Assembly (NCBI GenBank): GCA_963832895.1
Contig: CAWHVQ010000010.1
Span: forward strand, 62,001-126,000
Reading direction: 5' to 3'
Source: JAMXLO01 sp963832895
GTDB taxonomy: Bacteria; Pseudomonadota; Alphaproteobacteria; Acetobacterales; Acetobacteraceae
Length of the DNA stretch: 64,000 nt
The notes under the pieces: generated by a model
What the model saw: the letters and a program-made list of their open reading frames with translations, nothing else
Told to the model about the DNA's origin: nothing
Database searches by the model: none
Translations under genes and position numbers: made by a program
In this document: positions 40,967 through 50,937 of the stretch, in pieces
Numbering within the stretch: the first letter of the stretch is position 1
Layout of the letters: each line of letters starts with the position of its first letter

Positions 40967-43067
40967 GTGTGGGGCATTGGCGGTATTGTTATTCTGGTCA
41001 CGGTCCTCTGTGCCACGCTGACCATCTGGGACCTGTACCGCAAGACCTCGGTGCAAACCCGCGAGAACCTGGCCGATTTGGGCATGGTCCTGGCCGAACA
41101 GACGTCGCGCTACGTGCAGGTCGTGGACCTGCTGCTACAGGAACTGCAAACCCACAGCTACGCACTACAAATCCGGACCCCGGAGGAATTCGATCGAAGC
41201 CTGGGCGGCGAGGCCACCCATAGCCTCTTGCGCGAGCGCATGAACAACCTGCCTCAGGCCAACGCGCTCGTCATCGTCGATGCCGGCGGCCACATACTGA
41301 ACTCATCACGCGAATGGCCAGTGCAGCGCGTCGATATCTCGGATGGCGATACCTACACCCACTTGCGCTCGAGCGATGGCGGCGCACTGTTCATCAGCCT
41401 GCCGGTCAGGAGCCGCGTCACCGGCAACTGGACGGTCTATCTCGGGCGGCGCATCAGCGGGCCGGATGGAGTACCTGCTGGGCATCGTTGCCTGCGCACT
41501 GGATGTCGGATACCTCGCCGACTTCTACGGCGCGATCGGTGCCAATCGCGGCGTCCGGGTCACGCTGCTGCGTCGTGATGGCGTCATATTGGCGCGCTAC
41601 CCCGATATGGACCGTCATGTCGGCAAAGCGGTGCGTGCCGGATCGCTCTGGTATGCCGAGAGTGCGGCACGAGGCGGGTATGTTTCGCCTGGTCTCGGGA
41701 GCGGCATTCCATCCATCGTCTCGGTCAACTCGCTGCCGGATTACCCGCTGGTGGTGAACGTCGCCATGGCGCGGCGCGAGGCGCTCGCGAATTGGGCGGG
41801 GCAGGCTATCTATGTCGCGGCGGGCGAGTTCGTCGCGGCCATCGCCCTCATCATGCTGTTCGGCATCATTGGACAGCAATTCCGCAGGCAGCAGGAACAG
41901 AACGCCGAGTTGCACCGCACCGCGGAGGTGGCGCGGACGAACGAGCGGCGGCTGCGCGACTATGCGGAGCTCGCGTCCGACTGGTTATGGGAGCAGGACA
42001 GCGACCTGCGTTTCGTGTCGATCACTGCGGGCACGGCGATGATCGGTCCGAACGACAGGCCATATGTCGGTCGTCAGCGTTGGGAGATGGTGCAGTCGGA
42101 TCCGGACGACGAGAGATGGCGTGATCACAAGGCAGACCTGGAGGCCAGGCGACCGTTCCACGATTTTCGCTACGAACGCATCGGCGGTGACGGAAGGCGG
42201 CATCATGTCTCGGTCAGCGGCAATCCGGTGTTCGATGACGATGGCAGGTTCGTCGGATATCGCGGCACGGGGCGCGACATCACGCAGGATATCGAGGCGG
42301 CGGCGGCACTGCGGCAGGCGAAGGAGGAAGCCGAGGCGGCCAACAACGCGAAGTCAGAATTCCTCGCGAACATGAGCCATGAACTGCGCACGCCGCTGCA
42401 CGCGATCATAGGATTCGCCGAACTAGTCCGCGACCATCCGTTTGCCGACAAGGATGCGCGCTGCGCCGAGTTTGCGCGCGACATCCATTCGAGCGGGCGA
42501 CACCTGTTGGATCTGATCAACGATGTGCTCGACATGTCGAAGATCGAGATGGGGCACTACACGCTGAACGAACAGAACATCGATGTCGCAGAGGTGGTGC
42601 GGGCGGCAACCGGTATGCTCGCGGTGCGAGCAATCAAGGGGCAGGTGAGCGTGAGCTGCGGCGAGTTCGCGGGCATCCATTTGCACGTTGACCGGCTTGC
42701 GGTGAAACAGATCGTGCTCAACCTGCTGACCAATGCCGTGAAGTTCACGCTGCCGGGTGGCCAGGTGCGGATCAGCGGCTCGTCGGCTGCGAGTGGTGGC
42801 TTCGTGCTGACGATCGCCGATACCGGTATCGGCATCGCCGAGGCGGCGCTGCCGCACGTATGCGCTCCATTCTATCAGGCCGATGCCTCGAGCAGCCGGG
42901 CGTATGGCGGCACGGGCCTGGGTCTGGCGATCTGCAGCAAGCTGGTGAAGCTGCATGGTGGGGGTCTCGAGATCGAGAGCCAGCAAGGGCAGGGGACGAC
43001 GGTGCGCGTGCGGTTTCCCAAGGAGCGCGTGGTGTCTCGTGCGTTGGTGGGGCGGGAGCTGACATAG
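40967..43067 (+). CDS. Membrane PAS-domain histidine kinase, apparent frameshift
   Basis: Sensor kinase. The N-terminal frame (from GTG 40967) has a membrane helix and most of a periplasmic Cache-like domain. Near 41468 the coding continues in the +1 frame: second half of the Cache domain, a second helix (about 41805-41880), a PAS domain (LASDWLWEQDSDLRF), the H box NMSHELRTPLHAIIGF, N box LLTNAVKF, G boxes DTGIGI and GTGLGLAIC. Joining GPDG to EYLLG restores a single protein of about 700 residues. No receiver domain is fused and no regulator gene is adjacent. The true start could lie upstream of 40967, since no good ribosome site precedes the GTG. Confidence 0.8.
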
Positions 43068-43271
43068 GGCTCTCCTTATTCGGCGCTGCCCGCCCTCAAA
43101 ATATTGGCGCAACCGATGACGGTGGGGGCTGGGACCTGACTTTACCCCATCCACCGAAACGGTTTCATTCAGCGGGAGTTCGCCGAGCCGGGTACGGAAC
43201 TCGCGACCTAGCGCTATGATGATGTCCGAAAACCGCCAGACGCAGCGCCGCACGGCGTTAGGATCGCATCC

Positions 43272-44849
43272 ATGGATCTCGACCATGACGCCTGTTATCG
43301 GGCACTGAGGACGCGCGATGTCCGGTTTGACGGGCGGCTTTTCGTGGCCGTCAAGACGACCGGCATCTATTGCCGTCCGGTCTGCCCCGCGCGGCTGCCC
43401 CGGCCGGAGAATGTCGAGTTCTTCAGCACTGCGGCGGCGGCTCAGGAAAATGGCTATCGGCCTTGCCTGCGCTGCCGCCCGGAGACCGCGCCGGATCTGG
43501 CGGCCTGGCACGGCACGTCGAACACGGTGTCCCGAGCGCTCGCATTGATCGAGATGGGCGCACTGGACGAAGGGGACATCGCGGGTCTTGCCGAGCGCCT
43601 CGGGGTCGGCGCGCGCCAACTGCACCGGCTTTTCCGTCAACACCTTGGAGCCTCGCCACTTGCTGTCGCGCAAACGCGGCGGATCCTGCTCGCCAAGCAG
43701 CTCATTCACGAGACGTCGCTGCGCATGTCGGAAATCGCCATGGCGTCGGGCTTTGGCAGCATCCGGCGGTTCAATGAGACATTCCACGCACTGTATCAAC
43801 GACCACCTGGCGCTCTGCGGCGCGGCAGTGGCGGGAGCGGGTCGCCCGGCGGGGAGGTGGTCGTCCTGCTGCGGTATCGTCCGCCTTACGACTGGCCCGC
43901 GATGATCTCGTTCCTGCGTGCGCGGGCAATCCCTGGCGTGGAAATCGTTTCCGACGAAGCGTACGCGCGCACCATCGACATTGGGGATGCCCGCGGTGTC
44001 GTGCACGTCAGTCCGGCACCCGGGAATGCGTTGGAAGCAAAAGTGCACTTCCCGAAGCTGTCCGCGCTGCCATCGATCATCGCCCGGCTCCGGCGCGTAT
44101 TCGACCTTGCGGCGGACCCGGAGATCATCGAGGCGCATTTGTCGGAAGATCCCCTGCTGGCGGCGCTGGTCGCTCGCCGGCCGGGGCTGCGCGTCCCGGG
44201 TGCCTGGGATGGGTTTGAGCTGGCCGTGCGCGCCATGCTCGGGCAGCAGATCACCGTCGCGGGCGCCATCAATCTGGCTGGCCGACTTGTGAGCAGGCAT
44301 GGCGCGCCACTCCAGCCTACGGTCCCGGCCGGCGCGGGGTTAACCCACGCCTTCCCACGCCCGGAGGTTCTTGCGGCCGCTGATCTGTCTGTCGTGGGAA
44401 TGCCCAAGGCGAGGGCCAACGCACTTTCGGCTCTCGCCGCGGCCGTCGCCCTCGATCCAAAGATATTCGGCCCTCGCCGCACGCTTGAGGAGGCCATCGT
44501 TCAGCTCAGGAAGCTGGCCGGCATCGGAGAGTGGACCGCGCAGTATATCGCGATGCGGGAACTCCGCGAGCCAGACGCGTTTCCGGCCGCCGATATCGGC
44601 CTGCTTCGGGCCCTCGCCGACCCCGAGGGGCGACGTCCCTCGGCGGTCGAGCTTCTCGCGCGCGCTGAGCGCTGGCGCCCGTGGCGGGCCTACGCCGCAC
44701 AGCACCTCTGGGCCTCTCACGTTCCGGCAAAAACCAACCAGGTCGTAGGCGCGGAACCCGTCGCCCGGCCTCGCCGATCGCCTCAGGCAGGGAGGCAGCC
44801 GGGTTTCGCTGAAGCGAGCGGTTCCCAACCGATAGGGCCAAGCCGATAG
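43272..44849 (+). CDS. alkA: DNA-3-methyladenine glycosylase with Ada methylphosphotriester domain (Ada-AlkA fusion)
   Basis: A 525-residue base-excision repair and regulatory fusion. N-terminal Ada zinc domain with Cys34, Cys38, Cys65 and Cys68 (CRPVC and CLRC), where Cys34 would accept methyl from phosphotriesters. AraC-type helix-turn-helix at about residues 80-185. AlkA-like glycosylase from about 195 with GQQITVAGA helix-hairpin-helix region and catalytic Asp in FPAADIGL. A low-complexity C-terminal tail follows. The 204 bp before it contain no gene. It likely activates its own promoter when methylated. Confidence 0.9.
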   Translation: MDLDHDACYRALRTRDVRFDGRLFVAVKTTGIYCRPVCPARLPRPENVEFFSTAAAAQENGYRPCLRCRPETAPDLAAWHGTSNTVSRALALIEMGALDEGDIAGLAERLGVGARQLHRLFRQHLGASPLAVAQTRRILLAKQLIHETSLRMSEIAMASGFGSIRRFNETFHALYQRPPGALRRGSGGSGSPGGEVVVLLRYRPPYDWPAMISFLRARAIPGVEIVSDEAYARTIDIGDARGVVHVSPAPGNALEAKVHFPKLSALPSIIARLRRVFDLAADPEIIEAHLSEDPLLAALVARRPGLRVPGAWDGFELAVRAMLGQQITVAGAINLAGRLVSRHGAPLQPTVPAGAGLTHAFPRPEVLAAADLSVVGMPKARANALSALAAAVALDPKIFGPRRTLEEAIVQLRKLAGIGEWTAQYIAMRELREPDAFPAADIGLLRALADPEGRRPSAVELLARAERWRPWRAYAAQHLWASHVPAKTNQVVGAEPVARPRRSPQAGRQPGFAEASGSQPIGPSR

Positions 44850-44891
44850 CAAGTGTGGATTACTGTCGCGCCCGATGTAAAACTCCCTCAC

Positions 44892-45542
44892 ATGAGCTGG
44901 TCCGGCCCGAGCGGCTACGAACGCCGCGGCTACCATCACGGCAACCTTCGCGAGGCGCTGGTCGAGGCGGCGCTGGCGCTGATCGCCGAGAAGGGCCCAG
45001 CCGGCTTCACCATCGCTGAAGCCGCGCGCCTGGCCGGTGTGAGCCCCGGCGCGCCGTACCGCCACTTCCGCGACGCCGAGGCGCTGCTGGCGGAAGTCGC
45101 ATTGCGCGGCTTCGAGCGTTTCGCGGCCGCGCTGGCCACTGCCTGGAACGGCGGCCGGCCCAGTGCATTGCGTGCCTTCGAGGCGCTCGGCCGCGCTTAT
45201 CTTGCGTTTGCGCGCGACGAGCCTGCTTACTACGCCGCGATGTTCGAGACGCGCATCGCGTTCGACAACCATCCGGGGCTGCTCGCCGCCGGCGATCGTG
45301 CCTTTGCTATCGTGCGCGAGGCGGCGGAGGGGCTGACGGCAAGCCTGCCGCCCGGGCAGCGCCCGCCATCGCTGATGGTGGCGTTGCACGTGTGGGCGCT
45401 GTCGCATGGCATCGCATCGCTGTTCGTGCGCGCCGATCCGTCGCGGCGGAAGCTGCCAATGTCGCCAGAGGAACTTCTGGAGGCCGGTGTGCTGATCTAC
45501 CTTCAGAGCCTGGGCTTGGCGGGCAGTTCGCCCGCCCGGTGA
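44892..45542 (+). CDS. TetR/AcrR-family regulator (WHG-domain type)
   Basis: A 216-residue repressor. The N-terminal helix-turn-helix has IAEKGPAGFTIAEAARLAGV and SPGAPYRHFRD. The C-terminal ligand domain contains ALHVWALSHGIASLF, the WHG-type motif of this subfamily. Start 44892 (MSWSGPSGYERRG) begins just before the DNA-binding helix; the longer frame includes noncoding sequence with an ATGTAAA half-site. Divergence is absent: the DUF2852 gene follows on the same strand behind a palindromic operator, so this protein probably controls it. Confidence 0.87.
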   Translation: MSWSGPSGYERRGYHHGNLREALVEAALALIAEKGPAGFTIAEAARLAGVSPGAPYRHFRDAEALLAEVALRGFERFAAALATAWNGGRPSALRAFEALGRAYLAFARDEPAYYAAMFETRIAFDNHPGLLAAGDRAFAIVREAAEGLTASLPPGQRPPSLMVALHVWALSHGIASLFVRADPSRRKLPMSPEELLEAGVLIYLQSLGLAGSSPAR

Positions 45543-45658
45543 TCGGCGCAAGGTCTTCGAATGGACCAGCTCGGTCGCGATTTCGTGCATGCCAGCGCAT
45601 CTGCCCCAGCGGTTCGCTCGTCCGATTTGGCTTGACGATCGGTTTGGCCGCTCCCATG

Positions 45659-45683
45659 ATGTAAATGTATCTTACATTCACAT
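45659..45683. promoter_or_regulatory. TetR-type palindromic operator before the DUF2852 gene
   Basis: A 25-bp near-perfect palindrome centred at 45671: inner AATGTA-TCT-TACATT (45664-45678) and outer ATGT / ACAT (45659-45662, 45680-45683), with one mismatched pair. It ends 9 bp before the DUF2852 start. A related half-site ATGTAAA occurs at 44875-44881, upstream of the tetR gene. Confidence 0.68.
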
Positions 45684-45692
45684 GAGGCCGCC

Positions 45693-46241
45693 ATGTCTGG
45701 TTCGGCAAATCACGGCGCATACGGCAATCCTGGGGCACAGAACTCGCCCTGGGGACCGGGCTCTGGGTGGGGCAACCCCGGCTGGGAGCCCTGGCGTGCT
45801 TGGTACGCCGCCAAGCCGCTTTGGATCGTGGCAATGGTCCTCGGGTTTATCTTCTGGTGGCCCGTCGGTCTCGCCCTTCTCTTCTTCGGAATATGGAGCA
45901 AGCGCATGGGATACTCGGGATGCGGCCGCTACGGTGCGTGGCAGGGCGGCTGGCAACGCGGCAACTGGCAGGGCGGCTCGCCCCCGCCGTGGGCCGGGTG
46001 GAAGAGCTTCTGGTGCGGCGGCGACCGCCAGCAGCGGGCCTCCAGCGGCAACCGGGCCTTCGACGAATACCGCGCCGAGACATTGCGCCGGCTGGAGGAG
46101 GAGCAGAAGGAGTTCGGCACGTTCCTCGACCGGCTGCGCTTCGCGAAGGACAAGGCCGAGTTTGACCAGTTCATGGCCGAGCGCCGTAACCAGCCGCCGA
46201 CCCCGCCCGAGCAGCCGCAAGCGCCGGCCGGCCAGGGCTGA
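45693..46241 (+). CDS. DUF2852-family membrane protein
   Basis: A 182-residue protein. A Gly/Trp/Pro-rich N-terminus (GPGSGWGNPGWEPWRAW) precedes one strong membrane segment at about residues 45-68. A Trp/Gly-rich middle part and a charged C-terminal coiled-coil-like part (AFDEYRAETLRRLEEEQKEF, then FLDRLRFAKDKAEF) follow. This architecture defines DUF2852, common in alphaproteobacteria and of unknown function. The operator just upstream and the tetR gene before it point to repression by that regulator. It converges with the RND gene. Confidence 0.85.
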   Translation: MSGSANHGAYGNPGAQNSPWGPGSGWGNPGWEPWRAWYAAKPLWIVAMVLGFIFWWPVGLALLFFGIWSKRMGYSGCGRYGAWQGGWQRGNWQGGSPPPWAGWKSFWCGGDRQQRASSGNRAFDEYRAETLRRLEEEQKEFGTFLDRLRFAKDKAEFDQFMAERRNQPPTPPEQPQAPAGQG

Positions 46242-46257
46242 GTTCCAACCAACTTCG

Positions 46258-49200
46258 TCAGTCGGCCGCGGCAGGTGCCTCGGCCGACTCGCGTTTTGCA
46301 GTCCGCAGCAACTCGATCCGCCGGGTCAGCACGTAGAACACCGGCGTGAACACCAATCCGAACAGCGTCACGCCCAGCATCCCAGCGAACACCGCTGTCC
46401 CGAGCGACTGCCGCATCTCCGCCCCCGCGCCTACCGCGACCGCCAACGGCACGACTCCAAGAATGAACGCCAGTGACGTCATCAGGATCGGCCGCAGTCG
46501 CGTACGCGCCGCGGCAACCGCGGCCTCGAACCGGCTCATGCCGTTAAGCTCAGCCTGACGGGCGAATTCCACGATCAGGATCGCGTTCTTGGCCGCCAGC
46601 CCGACCAGCACCACCAGGCCGATCTCAACCAGGATGTTGCGATCGAGCCCACGTGCATTCACCCCCAGCATCGCCGCGAGAATGCACATCGGCACGATCA
46701 GGACGACTGCGAGCGGCAACAGCCAGCTCTCATACAGTGCGGCCAGCAGCAGGAACACAAACGTCACCGCCAACCCGAAGGCGATCATCGCCGTATTGCC
46801 GGCGAGCTTCTCCTGCAGCGCGATCTCGGTCCATTCATAGCCGAAGCCCTGCGGCAGCCGTTCCTTGGCGATCTTCTCGATCGCCGCGATCGCCTGACCC
46901 GTCGAGAACCCGTGCGCCAAACCCAGCTGCACCTCGGCTGCCGGGTACAAATTGTAGCGCGGCACACGGAACGGCCCCGTCGTGTCGCGCAGCGTCGCGA
47001 CTGAACCGATCGGCACCATGTCGCCGTAGTTGTTCCGCGTCTTCAGGTTCTCCACATCGCGCTGGCTGATCCGGAACTGATTGTCCGCCTGTGCGGATAC
47101 CTGATAGGTGCGGCCGAGCAGGTTGAAGTCGTTGATGTACGCCGAGCCCATGTACACCGACAACGCCTGGAACACGCGGTCGATCGGCACCTGCAGCAGC
47201 TCTGCCTTGGTGCGGTCGATGTCGGCATAGACCTGTGGCGTATGCGTGTTGAACAGCGTGAACGCCTGATTGAACCCCGGTGTCTTCGCCGCTGATCCGG
47301 CGACAATCCAGGTCGCCTGCTCGAGCGCAGGCAGGCCGTGCCCGGCGCGGTCCTGCACGTACAGCTTCAGCCCGCCGCCCGTGCCGATCCCTGGCACCGA
47401 TGGAGGTTCCAGCACGAACACGAATGCATCGTCGAGCTGCGCGAGCTGCTGGCGCAGGTCGGCGAGAATGCGGGGGGCGGTTAGCCCCTGTGGGACGCGC
47501 TCCTCGAACGGCTTCAACGGCACGAAGATCACGCCCGCGTTGGGCGCGTTGGTGAAGGTGCCGCCATCGAACCCGGTGAACGCCACCGAGTTCTGCACGC
47601 CTGGCCGCGCGAGGATGATCTCCGAGGCGCGACGGATCACCGCATCGGTGCGCGCCAGTGACGCACCCGGAGGCAACTGGAACGCGGCAATCAGATAGCC
47701 ACGATCGAGCTGCGGGATCAGTCCGGTCGGCGTCGCCGCAAGGCGATCATACGCCAGATAGATCAGCCCGGCATAGGCCATCAGCACGATGACACCGACG
47801 CGTACGAGCCGCGCCACCAGTCGGCTGTAGCCGGACGACAGTCGATCGAACAGCCAATTGAACCCGGCGAAGAATGCGCGCACCGGTGCGCTTAGGCGGT
47901 AGAGCACGGTACGCTTCGGTTCGTGCGTGTGCGGCTTCAGCAACAACGCCGCCAGTGCCGGCGACAGCGTCAGTGAGACGAAGGCGGAAATGACCGTCGC
48001 CGCGGCGATGGTGATGGCGAACTGCCGATAGAACGAACCTTGCAGCCCACTGATGAACGCAGTCGGAATGAACACCGCGCACAGCACCAGCGCGATCGCG
48101 ATCAACGCGCTGCCGACCTCGTCCATGGTCGTGTGCGCCGCATCGCGCGGCGACATGCCCTGCTGGATATAGCGCTCGACGTTCTCCACCACCACGATCG
48201 CATCGTCCACGACGATGCCGATCGCCAGCACGAGGCCGAACAGCGACAGCGTATTGAACGAGATGCCGACCAGTCCCATGACCAAGAAGCAGCCGACCAG
48301 TGACACCGGTATCGCGACCACCGGGATAATCGCGGCCCGCCAGGTCTGCAGGAACAGGATCACCACGCAGACCACCAGCCCTATCGCCTCGAACAGCGTG
48401 CGCTGTACCTCGTTGATTGATTGCTGGATGAACTCGGTTGGGTTGTAAACGACGGTGTAGTCGAGGCCGGGAGGGAAGTCCTTCTTCGCCTCCGCCATCG
48501 CCTGCTTCACTGCCGCCGCCGTGGTCAGCGCATTCGAACCCGGACGCTGATAGATCACGATCGCTGTTGCCACGTCCTTGTTCAGGTAGGCGTTGACCGT
48601 GTAGTCCTGCGAACCGAGCTCCACCCGGGCAATGTCGCGGATGCGCACGTAACCGCCGCCCGGGTCGGCGCGCACAACGATGTTGCCGAACTGCTCGACG
48701 TCCGAGAGCCGTCCCAACGTCTGCACCGACAACTGAAACGCGCCTGGTGACATCGCCGGCGGCTGGTTGATCGCGCCCGCCGCCACCTGCAGGTTCGCTG
48801 CGCGCAATGCTGCGACAACGTCGTCCGCGGTCAGGCCACGCGCGGCCACCTTGCCGGGGTCGAGCCAGACGCGCATCGAGTAGTCGCGCGCACCGAACAC
48901 GTTCACATCGCCGACGCCGTCCACTCGCGCCAGCGCGTCCTTGATGTAGAGCGTCGCGTAGTTGGAGATGTATTGTTGATCGCGCGAGCCGTCAGGCGAG
49001 ATCATGTGCACGACCATCATCAGGTCAGGCGAGGCCTTTCGCACCGTGACGCCAAGCCGCTGCACATCCTCCGGCAGTCGTGGCGTGGCGACAGATACCC
49101 GGTTCTGCACCAGGACCTGCGCGGTATCGACGTTGACACCGGGCTTGAACACCACATCGATGGTCAGCGTCCCGTCTCCGACCGACTGCGAGGTGATGTA

Positions 49201-49434
49201 AAGCATGTCGTCGACCCCGTTCACCTCCTGCTCGATCGGCGTGGCGACTGTCTCTGCCAGCACCTCGGCCGAAGCGCCGGGATAGGTCGCACGAATGCTG
49301 ACCGTGGGCGGAGCGATTTCGGGATACTCGGAGATTGGCAGGGCACGCTCTACGAGAACGCCAGCGATGGTGATGATGATCGACAGCACCGCGGCAAAGA
49401 TCGGTCGGTCGATGAAGAAGTGCGAGAACCGCAT
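46258..49434 (-). CDS. RND multidrug efflux inner-membrane transporter (MexF/AcrB type)
   Basis: A 1058-residue proton-driven exporter of the HAE1 family. Begins FSHFFIDRPIFAAVLS; the helix-4 proton relay Asp pair is in LAIGIVVDDAIVVVENV; porter domain motifs such as NGVDDMLYITSQ are present. With the adaptor encoded upstream it forms a tripartite pump; no TolC/OprM gene is adjacent. The MexF subtype is inferred from overall resemblance. Length is normal. Confidence 0.93.
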   Translation of the reverse strand: MRFSHFFIDRPIFAAVLSIIITIAGVLVERALPISEYPEIAPPTVSIRATYPGASAEVLAETVATPIEQEVNGVDDMLYITSQSVGDGTLTIDVVFKPGVNVDTAQVLVQNRVSVATPRLPEDVQRLGVTVRKASPDLMMVVHMISPDGSRDQQYISNYATLYIKDALARVDGVGDVNVFGARDYSMRVWLDPGKVAARGLTADDVVAALRAANLQVAAGAINQPPAMSPGAFQLSVQTLGRLSDVEQFGNIVVRADPGGGYVRIRDIARVELGSQDYTVNAYLNKDVATAIVIYQRPGSNALTTAAAVKQAMAEAKKDFPPGLDYTVVYNPTEFIQQSINEVQRTLFEAIGLVVCVVILFLQTWRAAIIPVVAIPVSLVGCFLVMGLVGISFNTLSLFGLVLAIGIVVDDAIVVVENVERYIQQGMSPRDAAHTTMDEVGSALIAIALVLCAVFIPTAFISGLQGSFYRQFAITIAAATVISAFVSLTLSPALAALLLKPHTHEPKRTVLYRLSAPVRAFFAGFNWLFDRLSSGYSRLVARLVRVGVIVLMAYAGLIYLAYDRLAATPTGLIPQLDRGYLIAAFQLPPGASLARTDAVIRRASEIILARPGVQNSVAFTGFDGGTFTNAPNAGVIFVPLKPFEERVPQGLTAPRILADLRQQLAQLDDAFVFVLEPPSVPGIGTGGGLKLYVQDRAGHGLPALEQATWIVAGSAAKTPGFNQAFTLFNTHTPQVYADIDRTKAELLQVPIDRVFQALSVYMGSAYINDFNLLGRTYQVSAQADNQFRISQRDVENLKTRNNYGDMVPIGSVATLRDTTGPFRVPRYNLYPAAEVQLGLAHGFSTGQAIAAIEKIAKERLPQGFGYEWTEIALQEKLAGNTAMIAFGLAVTFVFLLLAALYESWLLPLAVVLIVPMCILAAMLGVNARGLDRNILVEIGLVVLVGLAAKNAILIVEFARQAELNGMSRFEAAVAAARTRLRPILMTSLAFILGVVPLAVAVGAGAEMRQSLGTAVFAGMLGVTLFGLVFTPVFYVLTRRIELLRTAKRESAEAPAAAD

Positions 49435-49461
49435 GTAACCTGCCTCTTCGTGATGCCGTCT

Positions 49462-50652
49462 CTACTGATCGGCTGCGAACTGACTGCCCGATGGATGAAT
49501 CGCCCCCTCGCGCGCCTCGACAATCACGCCGGGATGAACAAACGGATTGGCCAGTCCCCCGACCACCACTCGATCGCTCGGCGTAAGGCCCGACGCGACA
49601 ACGCGCAGCCCGCGCGCCATACCCCCGAGGGTGACTGGCTTGCCGACCACCTTGTTGTCCTGCCCCACGGTCAGCACCACCTTTTGCGCCTGATCGGACA
49701 CAATCGCGGCGTCTGGAATCAGCAGTGCGTCGATCGGTCCGCCATAGAGCCGCAGCCGGCCAAACGTGCCAGGCGTCAGAAACTGGTCCTTGTTGTCGAA
49801 GATCGCCCGGCCGCGGATCGTCCCCGAATGTGCGTTGATTTCGTTGTCAACGAAATTCATCACTCCGCTGTGCGGCCAGTCCTTCTCGTCGGCGAGCTGC
49901 ACCCTCACCGGATTAGGCGTATCGCGCGACGATCCCCGCTGCCCCTCGACGCTCAATCGGCTGTAGCGGATGTAGTCGGCCTCAGACCCGTCGAACACGA
50001 AGTAAATCGGGTCCAGGCGAACGATGGTCGTCAGCAGGGTCGCGCCGTTCTGCCCGCCGGCGACAAGGTTGCCGGGATCGACCCTCCTGTCGGAGACGCG
50101 ACCGCTGATCGGCGCGCGCACCTCGGACCACTCAAGGTTGAGCTGCGCCGTGCGCAATGCGGTTTCGGCGGCCATCTCCTGCGCGCGGGCGATGTCGAGG
50201 TTGGCCTTGCGCTGATCCAGCTCCCGCACCGGCGTTGCCGCCGTCTTCACCAGCTGCTCCGCGCGCGCGTAGTCCGCCTCGTCCAGCACGACCTCCGCTT
50301 TGGTGCGCACCACGTCGGATTGGGCAGACTCCACCGCCAGTTGGAACGGGCGCTGGTCGATGGTGAACAGCAGGTCATCCTGCTTGACCATGCCGCCGTC
50401 GCGGAAATGCACCTTGTCGATGTAGCCGGAGACGCGAGGGCGCACTTCGACCCGCTCCGTAGCCTCAAAGCGCCCGGTGAACTCGTCCCATTGGGCGACC
50501 CGACTGGCGAGCGGCTTGGCGACTGTCACCGCCGGCGGTCCAGTCTGCGCCCACGCCTGAGGCGCCAGGGCCAGGATGAGGCCCGCCACCCAGGCAACAC
50601 GGGTAATTGCGGCGCGCGATTTGGCACCAGCAGGCCCGGGCGAAACAGTCAT
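49462..50652 (-). CDS. RND efflux periplasmic adaptor (MexE type)
   Basis: A 396-residue membrane fusion protein. Signal peptide up to about residue 35 (cleavage near AWAQ); lipoyl domain halves EVRPRVSGYIDKVHF and VRAPISGRVSDRRVDPG; alpha-hairpin between them (AEQLVKTAATPVRELDQR); beta-barrel and membrane-proximal domains follow. It precedes the RND transporter by 27 bp and is transcribed divergently from sucA. No regulator is adjacent, but 285 bp upstream are free for control sites; I see none I can name. Confidence 0.92.
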   Translation of the reverse strand: MTVSPGPAGAKSRAAITRVAWVAGLILALAPQAWAQTGPPAVTVAKPLASRVAQWDEFTGRFEATERVEVRPRVSGYIDKVHFRDGGMVKQDDLLFTIDQRPFQLAVESAQSDVVRTKAEVVLDEADYARAEQLVKTAATPVRELDQRKANLDIARAQEMAAETALRTAQLNLEWSEVRAPISGRVSDRRVDPGNLVAGGQNGATLLTTIVRLDPIYFVFDGSEADYIRYSRLSVEGQRGSSRDTPNPVRVQLADEKDWPHSGVMNFVDNEINAHSGTIRGRAIFDNKDQFLTPGTFGRLRLYGGPIDALLIPDAAIVSDQAQKVVLTVGQDNKVVGKPVTLGGMARGLRVVASGLTPSDRVVVGGLANPFVHPGVIVEAREGAIHPSGSQFAADQ

Positions 50653-50937
50653 GCAGTTTGTCCTTTTCGGGGCCAGATAAGGTCGTTTGGGTGGCCCATT
50701 TGGCTAGGGAATTGGTCGTGTGGAGCTAACCATCTGGCTGGGTTGCCATCTTCTGTTAACCACCCCGTAACCTCCGCTAGGTCACGAAATCGAGAGACGG
50801 ACCGCCCTGGTTGTCATTTGCCCGAAAGAGGCCATGCGCTAGAAGCAACCCTGCGCGTGCCGGTGCGGCACTGCGTGGCCGGGTACGCGCGTCCATCTAG
50901 GCGAAGGCTTCCTCGATCTGACGAAGGGTTCTGGCGG

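Noticed and set aside
42423..44300. 625-codon minus-strand frame
   Set aside because: It is antisense to the histidine kinase and Ada-AlkA genes; the product is Arg/His-rich and has no domain character, a GC-rich shadow.
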